64,000 nucleotides of DNA from Darksidea phi (lineage: Eukaryota; Ascomycota; Dothideomycetes; Pleosporales; Lentitheciaceae): contig JASJFT010000193.1 in NCBI GenBank assembly GCA_030770425.1, forward strand, positions 22,430 to 86,429, in the 5' to 3' direction. The position numbers and the translations under genes were made by a program. This document shows positions 42,376-54,100 of this stretch, one piece after another; the stretch's first letter is position 1, and each line of letters opens with the position of its first letter. Under the pieces are notes generated by a model. It was not told the DNA's origin. It was given only the letters and a program-made list of their open reading frames with translations, and searched no databases.

Positions 42376-45360
42376 TGACTAAACTTCTCCGCTGCCACGT
42401 ATTCGCCTCTAAGGTATAGGTACCAACCCGTGTTATAAGCAATCTTTGCCTGGTTTAACATATCGTCTTGATTATCCACCATCTGGCTTAACACTTCTTT
42501 CGAGTGGGGAAGGAGCAGTTGACAGTCCATCCAGGTCTTGTAGTCCCCGCTCGGAAACACCCTGGTCAAAACTCTTATCGACTCTGTTTTCCATCTGCCC
42601 AGCTGATTGTTGGCCTTGAGCCATGTCCTCATCGATAGCTGCACTAGACGGTGCATCTCGAACGACTGCTGACCGATCTCCACCCGCACAAGAGAAAAGC
42701 TCAGTAATGGCGCTAGCGCATCTTCAAAGTCTAGTTGGCTGGCCTGGTCTTGTAGTAAGGATGCTGGAATTCCCTGTCGATCAAACATGCTCATAAGTGC
42801 AAGCAACTCTACAGCCGCCGGCCCCGTCTTCTGGATCTGATTGAACGAGATCTGCCATGTCGCAATGACCGCATGTCCTATGGTGGGGTCTCGCCGAAGG
42901 TCTCTTAACTCTTTCGCATCTAAAAGACGTGCCTGGTTCGCCTCGCTCTCCCGGAAGAGCCGAAGGTAGCTTGAGATTGTCGTTATAGGTGCTCTTGTCT
43001 TGATGTAAGCTGCGGCATGGGTAATGGCAAGCGGGATGCGTTCTAGAGCCTGGACAAGTGCTTTCGCATCACCGTCATCAGATTCGCCGATTGACGCCTT
43101 GGTCTTGAACAGCGCTAATGCATCCTCTTCATCCATTGGCTCTACCTTGGCAATACTGCCGTGCGCTCCCACAAGGTTAAACGCAGCAGTCGAGTTCCGT
43201 GAGGTGATAAGGATCGATCCATTCGGGGTCTGAGGAAGGAAGCTTTCCAGCGGCCTCTTCTGGCTCATAGCCTCGCTCGTCTGCACGGTACCTCCGGTAT
43301 CTTCGTCTGCGGAGAAGAAAACGTAGTCGTCGTCAGCGTTGTCAAGTACCATAAGCCACCGGCCGTTTCTCTCATCGCAAAGCCAGTTATAGACTAGCTG
43401 GAGAATATCGGCCTTCGGTTCATCGCGTCCAGGGAGTTCGACCTTGGCAGCAATATCTCTATAGGCTTGCTCGAATCGGACAGTATTACTCGCGTGCACC
43501 CAAAATACCCAGGTTTGCGGGGCAGACTCCCTAACTCGATATACGTACTCGATAGCAATCTGAGACTTCCTAGGAGATATAAGCCCGACTTCGTACTTAG
43601 ATAATATACAGGAATGCTTACCCTATACCTCCGAGTCCGACGAGGGCTACTCGGCTGTGGTCCTGTGAGGCTGGTTTAAGCTTCTCACGGATTTTTACTA
43701 GAATATCTTCCCGGCCTACAAACGCGCGATCTCTCTGGAACGGCACTATAATAGATGGCTTGGGTCTGTTTTGTACTCGCGCTACAACCCGGCGCTGTTA
43801 GCTACAAGCCAGCTTAGGGACGGTTGGGTAGCCCTAATCTTGATACGGTATAGTATTGAATAGAAAGCTACGTACAAAAACGAGCTGTGACCACGCTCGG
43901 AGCATCCTGTTCGAACTGTCTAAGCTTGTCCCGCGCACTAGTGTACCCTCGATCGTTCCTAGTATTAAACTTGACAATCATCGAATGATCGACGGGTAGA
44001 GGGATCTTCTCCTCCATATTGTCCGGGAGCTGGAGTAGAGCCGAGTCGGTCTCTACTACTATAACGAAGTCGCCAGTTCTTTTCCAGCGTTTGCTCTCGC
44101 TGTCCTATTACAAATGTATTAGCTATCTCCTACGGTATTATCTATACTAGAGAATCATACAAACTCGAGCTGCTTAGTCTAGCCCGTCTCGTAGAAGCTT
44201 ATAACCTTCCTATCTCGGATGAGATTCTTGAAATCTGCTAGTTGAAACGCTAGTAGGTCAGACTTGCTTCTGATCTACTCAAGCAGCGCATTCCGCGGGT
44301 GATTGTCCTGTCCAGCTAGTATCTTCTGGATATCATCTACTACTAGGCCTTTATATGGAATCCCAAACAAAAGCATGCCGTACGTAGCTTTATAGAGAGA
44401 CGCTATCGTTGGGTGGTCGTCTTCGTTTGTCTGAATCGCCTTGACAAGACACTATACCGCTACCTTAGCCTTTTAGAAATAGTTTATGGTGAGCGACGTA
44501 CGTAAGCGAGTATGATACCGCCGAAGCTATGGGCGATGAAGAAGAGCGGCCGCTGTCTTAGCTAGAGCGTTGTAGCCGTCAGCCTCATGCTCGCACTCTC
44601 CCGACAGAACGTCATAACAGCGCTTACCTCCTCTGTGTTCCGGATCTTCTTGAGCTCCTCTATCAGCTCCCGGCCGTAGTCCATAATGGTGTCGATTCCG
44701 TGGCTCGACAGCTTCGAGTTGTAGCCATAGATCATCGTGCGGCAGCACGACAAGTCCTTGGACAGGAAGTCGCGCAGCCACATCCGCCCGAGGTCTCCCT
44801 TTCCCCTCCATGAGCCGTATGCGTGTCCGTCGAGGCCGGTGATTGCAATGAGACTACGAAGGGGCAGATTAGCAGTGAAAAGTATGGTAGGCCAGAAACG
44901 CTACGTACTCTGCGGTGACCGGCGTGTCTGGCTTCGGCGTATACAGCTGGGTGAAGCCGAAAAAGTGGCAGTCAAAGTTGATGTCTGTGTCACCCATCTC
45001 CACCTGCGCATCTTCTAGCGGGTTCGCTACTAGCTTAGACAGAAACGCAGGAACCCCGCCACCAAACTCCACCAGCGCGACCCTTTCCTGCTCATTGTCG
45101 TAGCAAGAGGGCACAACAGCCGTAGTGATATTTAGCTCCAGCTTTTCTTCCTCGGACAGGTTGTCTTCGATAGTAGCCTTCAGCGCTATGTTCAGCGCAT
45201 CGTCAGGCCGCGAGGCTGGGAGGCCGGTGACGCGGAAAACGGAGCCCTTCCTTTTGGGCCGCGGCTGTTTTGGGATCTTCTTCGTGACTCGGTTGTAGAG
45301 CAATGCCGCCGTGACCAGAAAGACGAAGAGAGATGATAGGACGGTCGATCGAAGGTCCAT
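41118..45360 (-). pseudogene. Fungal NLR: alpha/beta-hydrolase, NB-ARC, TPR; RIP-type stops
   Basis: MDLRSTVLSSLFVFLVTAALLYN (membrane segment) starts exon 45360-44909. Exons 44853-44628 and from 44561 carry a SesB-like hydrolase (ITGLDGHAYGSWRG, nucleophile FFIAHSFGGIILA). A linker (IPLPVDHSMIVKFNTRND) leads to NB-ARC: P-loop VALVGLGGIGKS, interrupted by an intron (about 43618-43666); WLMVLDNADD (Walker B), GSILITSRNST, IPLAITHAAAYI, EMHRLVQLSMRTWL. At least ten 42-residue TPRs follow (EKVLGPEHPDTLTSV, NLGLVLSSQGKYKEAEAMHR) to 41118. Stops: TAG at 44452-44454, 44275-44277, 44179-44181, 42030-42032 and 41400-41402, TAA at 42120-42122; the TAGs stand where Gln is expected. Fungal NLRs of this kind act in heterokaryon incompatibility and other non-self responses. 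The long gene is otherwise in frame, so loss is recent or the stops arose by RIP. A 3' boundary past 41118 is unclear. Confidence 0.85.
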
Positions 45361-45609
45361 TGTCCCAGTGTAGGCGCAGGTCCAGGCTTGGGTTAAGCCT
45401 ATTGCACGAGCTTGTCGTGGAAGCCACGACGTGCTAAGTCGGGAATGAGTCGCTCGTAGTCAAGCGCGGCCTTCACCAGTATCTATGCGCGGCGGGTCGA
45501 TAGCGGGTAGGTAGAGGGTAGGTTGAATGGTGTAGAGTGAGCTGAACAGCGTGCGGCCTTTGCCAGCCTTCAATCAAGGCTGAGCGCAAGTCGCCTATCG
45601 ATAGCGGCC
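45361..45609. promoter_or_regulatory. Upstream region of the NLR
   Basis: Short spacer of normal composition. No specific site recognised. Confidence 0.3.
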
Positions 45610-46020
45610 GTGCATCTTTGCCGATCCCCTGTAACTACAGTCTCACAATTAAAGGCAGGGACCCCGGCCCGCACCGCTGGAGATTGGTCTGAGCAGGAGC
45701 TCGGTGCACCATCCGTTACCGCCCTCGCTAAATACGGCGCCGTGTCGGAAAGCCTGGCAAAGCCCCCATGCGAAGCGGGGCAATCATGTATATATTGGAT
45801 CTCATATGCACCCTCTTACGTGTTAGGGTTACTACCACAGCGATCGGCCATTTCCTTAGTCTACGTTGATACATATCCCTCCGCTTATGAAGAGGACAAA
45901 CTAGTACGTCTTCTGCGGTCTACAGCTCTGTCATTCCGCCATGTGGACAGCAAGTACGGAGGTGCGTTTCAAAAGTTCTTGCCTGACAGGGGTATCAACG
46001 CCACAACCCTGATTCGGTAA
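45610..46020 (+). CDS. Short protein with Myb/SANT-like C-terminal segment, possibly a relic
   Basis: A 136-codon forward frame. Its end reads YEEDKLVRLLRSTALSFRHV, then DSKYGGAFQKFLPDRGINATTL, which resembles a Myb/SANT-like helix-turn-helix (E-E-D-x-L-I-x-x-L-R-S-T-G-L-S-x-x-x-I..F-P-x-R-S-x-N-A) with a short insertion (GGAFQK). The N-terminal 90 residues are not recognisable. It stands between the NLR and the transposon island, so a truncated gene is likely. Confidence 0.35.
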   Translation: MHLCRSPVTTVSQLKAGTPARTAGDWSEQELGAPSVTALAKYGAVSESLAKPPCEAGQSCIYWISYAPSYVLGLLPQRSAISLVYVDTYPSAYEEDKLVRLLRSTALSFRHVDSKYGGAFQKFLPDRGINATTLIR

Positions 46021-46950
46021 TATAGCCGTGCTTACTATATTCTACCTCAGTCGCCTGCCCTCCTTATACTCATTGCCACCTTCTAATTCAATAATCTATT
46101 GAATATGAATAGGAATCCGTTCAATCTAGGCCTGGATCTTAGCCTGAGGTAGTTCCTTCTAGTAGTTCTCCTATATTCTAACTACTTCCTCTCTATTCTT
46201 AGAAGCCCCTCTTCTAGTAGTATATCTCTTTATCCATGGCTAGTACGGCTCAATAGCGTTTAGATCAGGCGAATGTAAGGGGGCAGACCCCGTCCTCACT
46301 ACACAGCTGACTGCGCACGGAAACCGACTATAACAGTGCGAGGAGAAACGAATAGATAGGTGAGGAACTGATCCCTGCGGAGCAGCCTCCTATATATACT
46401 AGCTAACGGAGCGGAACAATCCGACTCCGGGCGAAACGCTGGCTCTGGGTGTGGACCTGACTGTTCAGGAACCACGTGACGACAGCTCCGTATACTACGG
46501 AGCGCGAACGGGCCTCAGCCCGTTACAGCGAATTCCTATACTATAGAAGCCTTTAAACGTTATATAGACTATAAACCTACGCCTAAGTATAGTAGGAACA
46601 AGAATAAGCCTTATCCTCTTAAATAATAGTATTAGACCGTTCTTCTATATACTTAATAGTAAAAGATAGTAATTTAGGAATTAATACCTTTAATTAATAT
46701 CGCTACTAGTTAATATCTATCTCTATTCTATAACTAAGCTTCCTATTCTTCTTATTCTAATACTATTAAGATTATTTACTAGACTTATTACGTAATCCTA
46801 GCTATTTAAATCTATTTTTAAGTTTCTATTACTCTTTTATTATAAACTTAAGAATCTAATTAAGTTCTTTAATATCTTTAATAGATTTTTCGTTCTTCTT
46901 CTTTATTTTAAATCTTTAGTAGTAATAAGGCTCTTTTTTATTAAAATCAC
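46020..46950 (-). mobile_element. Tc1/mariner-type (DDE) transposase relic, RIP-mutated
   Basis: On the reverse strand the reading SPDLNAIEPY-stop-PWIKRYTTRRGA, KELPQAKIQA-stop-IERIPIHIQ-stop-IIELEGGNEYKEG (46020-46270) is the C-terminal part of a fungal Tc1-like transposase, including the SPDLNxIE signature. Across the inserted solo LTR (46274-46527) the same frame continues upstream as SNTII-stop-EDKA..YSLYNV-stop-RLL-stop-YRN. Stops fit TGG and CAG changed to TAG. Joining across the LTR keeps the frame, so this was one gene before the insertion. Confidence 0.75.
46274..46527. mobile_element. Solo LTR (254 bp) with 5-bp target duplication
   Basis: The element begins TGTAAGGGGGC and ends AGCCCGTTACA (TG..CA with TGTAA/TTACA termini). 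GCGAA at 46269-46273 is repeated exactly at 46528-46532, the 5-bp duplication typical of LTR integration. A TATATATA site lies near 46392-46400. Its GC content is normal while the transposase it splits is RIP-mutated. Confidence 0.8.
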
Positions 46951-47863
46951 CCAATCTTTCGTAAACGAGAATTGGAAAGCGGAGCGAATTATACGTAGGC
47001 CTAATACTAAGCCTAATACTAAGCTTGATATCAGCTAGCTATTAAGCTCGATATGAGCCAGCTACTGAGCTAGCTATTGAGCTTGACGCTGAGCTTGATG
47101 CTGAGCTTGATGCTGAGCCTGATGCTGAGCCTGATGCTGAGCCTGATGCTGAGCTTGATGCTGAGCTTGATATAGGCCAGCCACTGAGCTCGATATCAGC
47201 CAGTTACTGAGCCTGATACTGAGCCTGATGCTGAGCTTGATATAGGCCAGCCGCTGAGCTCTATATAGGGCAGCCGCTGAGCTCGATATCAGCCAGCTGC
47301 TGAGCCAGATGCTGAGCCTGATGCTGAGCCTGATGCTGAGCCTGATGCTGAGCCTGATGCTGAGCCTGAGCTCTGAGCTCGATATTTGATGGGGTGTGGC
47401 TAGAAACAGATACAGCGTTCTGATTGGCCGCAGCCTGTGGCTGATATGTGGCTGTGCGAAATGATTGGCTATCAGCTATTTAAATGTCACTTCGGCCGAA
47501 TAGGGTAATGCCGCTAACCTCCTACAGAACTGACAGGGATATTCCACTTTAGTAGACCCGAATGTATATGCTACGCTCGTACCTCGCTCCGTAATAAGAG
47601 AAGTAGTTCTAAAATATAAACTTAAAATAGTCTTTCTATCTATCTTTAGATTCTATAGTTCTTCTATTAGTATAGAAGAACTATAAACGTTTTATTAGAC
47701 TAGATTATATTCTTAAAATCTTCTATTATCTAATTCTTATAATTTAAATACTATCTTAATCTATTCTTCTTTATCTTTTTTATTAGTCTAGGCTTTTATA
47801 TAGGTTTTATCTTCTTAAATCCCTTCTTCTTAAGTAATTACTAGATTATTATAGTAGATATTA
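46951..47863. other. Spacer with a 12-bp minisatellite
   Basis: About 46990-47390 is a long imperfect array of GCTGAGCCTGAT-type 12-mers mixed with GATATCAGCCAGCTACTGAGC-type variants. 47390-47580 is normal composition, and the rest is AT-rich and noncoding. Confidence 0.6.
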
Positions 47864-48125
47864 TAGTATAGTAGTTATAAGAGAAGCCTTAATCGAGTAT
47901 TAAAGACTTATATAAGTAAAGAAAGGTTAGACTAGAGTCTAAAGGAAGGTCGTTTAGATATATTTTTAGCTAGAACTTATTATATATCCTATTACTTAGT
48001 AGATAGATAAAATAGTTTAATTAATTAATTATTCGGCTATTTATTCTATTAATCCTTCTCTTTTATCCCTCTAACTACGGGTCGTAAACTTTACTATTCT
48101 ATCTTTAATATATCTATATACTATA
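47864..48125 (+). mobile_element. Gypsy 5' LTR (262 bp)
   Basis: Begins TAGTATAGTAGTTATAAGAG and ends ATATCTATATACTATA. It aligns without gaps to the copies at 58220, 58913 and (inverted) 59245, all exactly 262 bp. Confidence 0.75.
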
Positions 48126-51100
48126 GTTTTTAGTAATATCTATAAGGCTTTCGACGATCTATTAGACTAAAGGAAAAAGAAGAGTTAAATAAAAAGATAG
48201 TAGAATTAAAGAGTTTTACTATAGTCCTAAGATTTAATTAATAAATACCTAGATATAATAAATACTAGATACTATAAATAGATATATATAGGCTTAGAAT
48301 AATATAATAATATATTAGATAAAGTAATTAGAATAAGTAATAATAGTATTATAAACTAATACTAAATAATAATAGGAGATTCCTAAAAGGGAGACGCTTA
48401 ACTAGAATAACTTAGAAATTTTAGTAAAAGAGGAAGACTAGGAGATCCCTAAAAGGAAGGTATATAATTAAGATAATTAGAAATCTTAATATAAGATTAA
48501 GAGGATAGTATAGCTATATAACTTTCTATTAGATCTTACTTATTAGTAAAAAGAGAAAAAGAATACTATAAAACGAACTACTAGTACTATAGCGTAGTTA
48601 TTAAGTTAAAAGGCTAATACTAATATTAGTAAATCTAGATAAAATAATAATACTAACTAACTTATAGTAATAGAGGAGATATATAAGAATAATACCTTTT
48701 AAAAGATTAAAAGAACTAGATATACTCTTTTATTATTATTATTATACTTAATTAAAACTTTAATAATTAATATTTAATATAGCGCTAGTTATTTTTAAAC
48801 TATTATCCTTTAAATATCCTTAGTTAAATAATTAACTATTTCTTAGATAAGAAGAAAACTTATTTAATAAAGAAAAAGAAAAGATCTTTAAAATTAAGGA
48901 CTTATTATTTATTAATACGTCTACTAGTACTTTAAAGTAAAACTAGTCTAGAAATAAAAAGACTAAAAAGAAAGATAAGAAGATAAAGTATAATTAAAGA
49001 TAAAGATATTTAGTTTAATTAACCTAGGAGAAGTTAAAGAAGGGGGGTATTTAAAATAATTATTAATCTTATATTAGAGTTAGTAAGGTTAGCTTAAATA
49101 ATAACTTTAAAAGTAAAAATAAATTAGACGACGACGAAGATAATATAATAGATTATAAGCTTTATTATTTAGAACTTTAAAAGAAGAAGTTTAAGAAGTT
49201 ATTAATACTAGTATTTAACCTATTAATCTTTAGAATAATTACTATCCTAATTATAAGAAAACCTTAATAGTTAATTAGTAAAAGAATAAATATTTATTTC
49301 TTATTTTTATCGTATAATTCTAATATATTATTATTTACTAGTATAAATATTATATAGTTCTTAAAGAACTATAAGTTTAATATAGACGAAGTAGAATAAA
49401 ATAAGTAGAATAAGAAGAAGTTTCTCCTTTATTTCTATAATTTATTTTAGAGGAGGTATATTATTAAGATATATTATTATATAATCTTAATATAAAGTTA
49501 GACTAAATTTAAATTAGTACTTTAGAAGAAATATATTAATAAAGATATTAAATAATAAAAAATTACTTACGTCTTTCTTAAATTATAACTAATAGAAGTC
49601 TATTAATTACCCCTTCTACTTAATAAGTATTATTATTAATTCTTAATATATAATAATAGGGCGTTAAATTAATTATAGATTATAAAGATTAAGCTTAGAT
49701 AATTATTCTTTAAAGGGTTAAAGTATAATAATTAAATAATAGTTATATTTAGTATAAATAAAAAATACTAACCTATTAATAAGAATATATATTTCTTTAA
49801 GCTAAAGAAGATATATTAATATCTTTAATTATTACGTAAATAGAAAGAAGTTATACTTATACTAAGCTTAGATATTAATCTAGTAGCTAGCTAGCTAGTA
49901 TATAGGAAAATTAAAGCTTATATTAAGTAGTAGCTTCTTTATCTAACTAAGTTTCTATATTCTTAATAATAGGAGCCCGCGGCTTTATTAGAAAGGTTAA
50001 TAGTAATTACTTAACTACTACTTAACCCTTAAATTAAGTAGTTAGTTAATAGTATAAAAGAATTAATTTTAATTTAATAATAGTTTAATATATAGTAATA
50101 GAGTAGTTCTATAACTTAATTAGTATTCGTATAAGAGAATAATTATTATTATACTTTCTATAAACTAGTTAAGCCTATTCTTTACTTTAAATATAATAAT
50201 AAATTATATATAAGCTTCTATAATTAGATATAAAACCTAAAGATAGATATATAAATAGTTAGTAATTAGAAGGTTTAAAAACTAAAGTATATTATCTATA
50301 ACTTAATAGACTATTAAATCTAAGGGTATCTTTTATAGAAGAAGCTTCTTAATAATAATTAATATTATAAGAAGAGGAATAAGGAGATAGACTAGTTCGA
50401 ATAGTACTATAATCTATTTTATCTTTATAGAAAGAAGCTTCGTAGCTAAAGGCCTTATACTATTCTTAATAATATATAAAAGTATTTTATTTCTTAAATA
50501 ATAAAGTACTATAAAGTAACTAACGTAAAGTTATTAAGACTATTTACTAATATAAAAGAGATTAATAGAAAGAAGAACTATTTAGTAACTAGTAGTAATA
50601 TAAATATTATTAAAATAGTAAATAATACTACTAATAATAAATTACTAATCCTAGAGAAAAAAGATTTAGAAAAAGCTATAGCTTTCTATTATATATTATA
50701 AAAGTAACTAATAGTTAAAAGTACTAAAGTATTATTAATAAAAGTAAATAGTATTAAAATATAAAGTTAGAACTATTTACTTATAATAGTTAATAAGATA
50801 TTAAATAGTTATATTACTAAACTAAAGTTAAAGATAAAAGTTAAGAATATTAAGTCTATTAATCTCCTAATAAGAGAGGCTAATAAGATAAAATAATATT
50901 AATAAGTAATTAGAAAGTTTTATAGCTCTATTCTTATATTTAAACTAAATAAAGAAGTTATAATAAATATAATAAGATAATTCTCTAATTAAAGAGTAGT
51001 ATTAGAAGTCTTAAGTTTATAAACTATTTAGGTAAGTCTAAAGTCTTAGTTAATTAAAAGAAGAAAGCTACTAAAGGTAGTAATTATATAAATATCTACT

Positions 51101-54100
51101 AATAAGAAGTTAATATATATAGTTTAGTAGCTAATAATAAGTTTAATTCTAGTTACTACCCTTTAGTAGAAAGTCTATAGGCTAACTATAGCTATATTAT
51201 TATTTTAGGACTAGATTATTAATATTATATTAAAACTTCTTAATATAACTAAGTAAATAAGAAGTTATACTTCTAATAGAAGATTAGAAGAAGTTTATAC
51301 TATTAATAAAGAAAAAGTATAAGTAGGTTTAAATCTATTTATATTAATAAAGATTTAAACTCTAAATCTATATCTAATTTAATAGATTAAAGAGGTACTT
51401 AAAGTATAAGTAGCTTAATAATATAATATTTAAGGTACTAGAGACGACTATAATAATAAGCTAGACTATATTATAATAGATAAGTATAAATATTTTAAAG
51501 ATTAACTAGAAGTAATAATTATAAAATCGAAGATCCTAATCTATTAGATTACTATAATAGGTAATCTTTATAAGATAATTCTTAATAATAATATAAAGTT
51601 AAATATAATATATCTTTCTACTATTTAAATATTAAATATTTATATTTAAAATAAAGATTAAAGTTATCTTCTACTTAAGAAGTATACTAGTATAATTATT
51701 ATTAATAGATTAATAGACGAATATATAAAAATAGTTTATAATATACTAATAATAATTAATATTATTATTATACCTATCTATTTTAAGATTATAAGGAACG
51801 TTTAAAGATCGTTAATATTAGATACTCTTTAGTATATAGTTATATATTTAAAGATAAAATTTACCCTAATAGACTATTATTACTATTAGATTACTATATT
51901 AGACGGGTAGAAAACTATTTTATTCCTTAGACTAGATCTAGTTCTAATAATAAACTATAAAGTAGATAATAATTCTTTAGAAAAAGTTTAAGAAGTATAC
52001 CTTCTAAAATAGTATATTCTTTATTTTATTAATATTTAAAACTTCGACTATTAGAGAATTAGAAGAAACCTAATAAGAATATAAAAGGTAGTAGTAATAC
52101 TAATTTAAATAGCTCGAATAACTATAATTATACTATTAATAAAGAAGAGGTTAAGGATATATTAGCTTTTACTAAAGCTAATACTATTAACTCTCTACTA
52201 GAAGAAGAGGGTACTAAGAAAGAGAGAAAAAAGAAGAAAAAGAAGGATATAAAGAAGAAGAAGAAGAAGAAGAAGAACTATAAAGAAAAAGAGAAGAATA
52301 AAGAGAAAATAAAGGTATTAATACCTTAATATAGGACGAATAGATAAGAAATAAATAAAGTAGAAGTATAAAGAGTATTAATAGCTAATTAGTATTAATA
52401 GTATTTTAAATAGAGTAGATTAATCTATCTAGACGGCTATAACGAAGAGTTAGATTAGAATTCTAATCTAAATACTAAAGTAGAGCGAATACTTTTAGAA
52501 ATAAGCTAGTATACTATAAAATAGAATTAATACCTCTAATAAAGCTATAATTAGGTTAATACTCTCTATAAAATAGTTAATAAAAAGATCTAACCTATTA
52601 ACGAGCCTCGCGAGGATACGAAGATAAATTTTAGAAGAAAGAATTAGAAAGAAAGAGTTATCTAATAATAACTTAAGTATATATTACTAAAATAGGTAAA
52701 AGTAGACTTATTTAATAGTATCTTTAAGTCTAGATATATAATATTCTTAAAAGAATAATAGTTAATATCTAGTCGGATAAAAGAGATATATATTAAGAAG
52801 GACCTTTAATTTATTAAGATAGAATTTATATATAAGCTAATATATTATTAAAAGACTATTTTAATCTAGAATTTCTTAAAAATAATAATTATCTATTTTA
52901 ATATAACGCCTTTATATCGGATTTAAATAGTATTTTATAAAGTTTAGAAAATAAAAGGATTTTAATATTCTAAAAAACTTAAGTTAATTATTATTTAAAT
53001 AATCTATAAGAGAATCGCCTAGAATACCCTTAAGATATATAATAGTTAATATTATAATCTATAGTTTTTAGTATCTAAGAAGAATAATAACTATTAATTA
53101 ATTAATAATACTTAAATTTTAAATAGATTTACTAAGAGGAATATAAACCTTCTACCTTTTATTAATAAGTTTTTAAAGTAACTAATTAGGAGAGTTATTT
53201 ATTTACTCTTTAATTTATTCTTAAGTTATAACTAAATACTACTTTATATAAGTTTAAGAAATAAAATAGCTTTTTAGATATTTATTAAACTAGTAAAGTA
53301 GTATATTATTCTAATAAATATAACTAATTTAGTAGTAGTATTTTAAAAGATAGTAATAAAGATTTTAAAGAAGTACTTTTCTAATATATTATTATTTATC
53401 GATAATATTATAATTATTAGTCTATCTACTACTTATAAAAATAAAGAGATATTATCTAGAGTTTATTAATATATATTTAAGTATATTTAGAAACTAGACG
53501 TAATAATAATAGATATAAAAAGAGCTAAGGTAATAGTATTAGATATTAAATTCTATTAAAAAGTCTTCTAATTAGATATTATAGGCTATAAAGTAGATAT
53601 TAAAGAATAATTTCCTAATAGAAGTAAAATAGTAAAGATTTAAGACTAGCTAGAATATAAAAATATTAAAGAGGTTTAATAGTTTATTAGAATCTACGTC
53701 TATTATTAGTAGTAAATCTTTTACTTTTTCTTTAAGATAGAATCTTTATTCTAATTACTCTATAAGGATATTAAATAATTATAAAGTAAGTTATAAAGAG
53801 AAGTTATAAGGATATTAAAAGTTAATATTATATTAATATCTACTTTTATTATACTTAATATTAAATTAAAATATTAAGTCTACTTATATATAGATACTAG
53901 TTAATAAGATAATAAAATAGTACTTAAATAAATTAAAGAGAATAATCTTTAATATTCTATTAGGTTTAAAAGTATATTATAGTTTAAGGCTAAATTAAAA
54001 TAATACTCTACTAAGTTAGAATATAAGGTAATACTTTAGATATTAAAGAAGTTTAGTTTATATTTTTATAGGACTTAATTTACTATTAAGATTAATACTA

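Noticed and set aside
46990..47390. CRISPR-like regular repeats
   Set aside because: It is a contiguous 12-bp minisatellite without unique spacers, in a eukaryotic genome.
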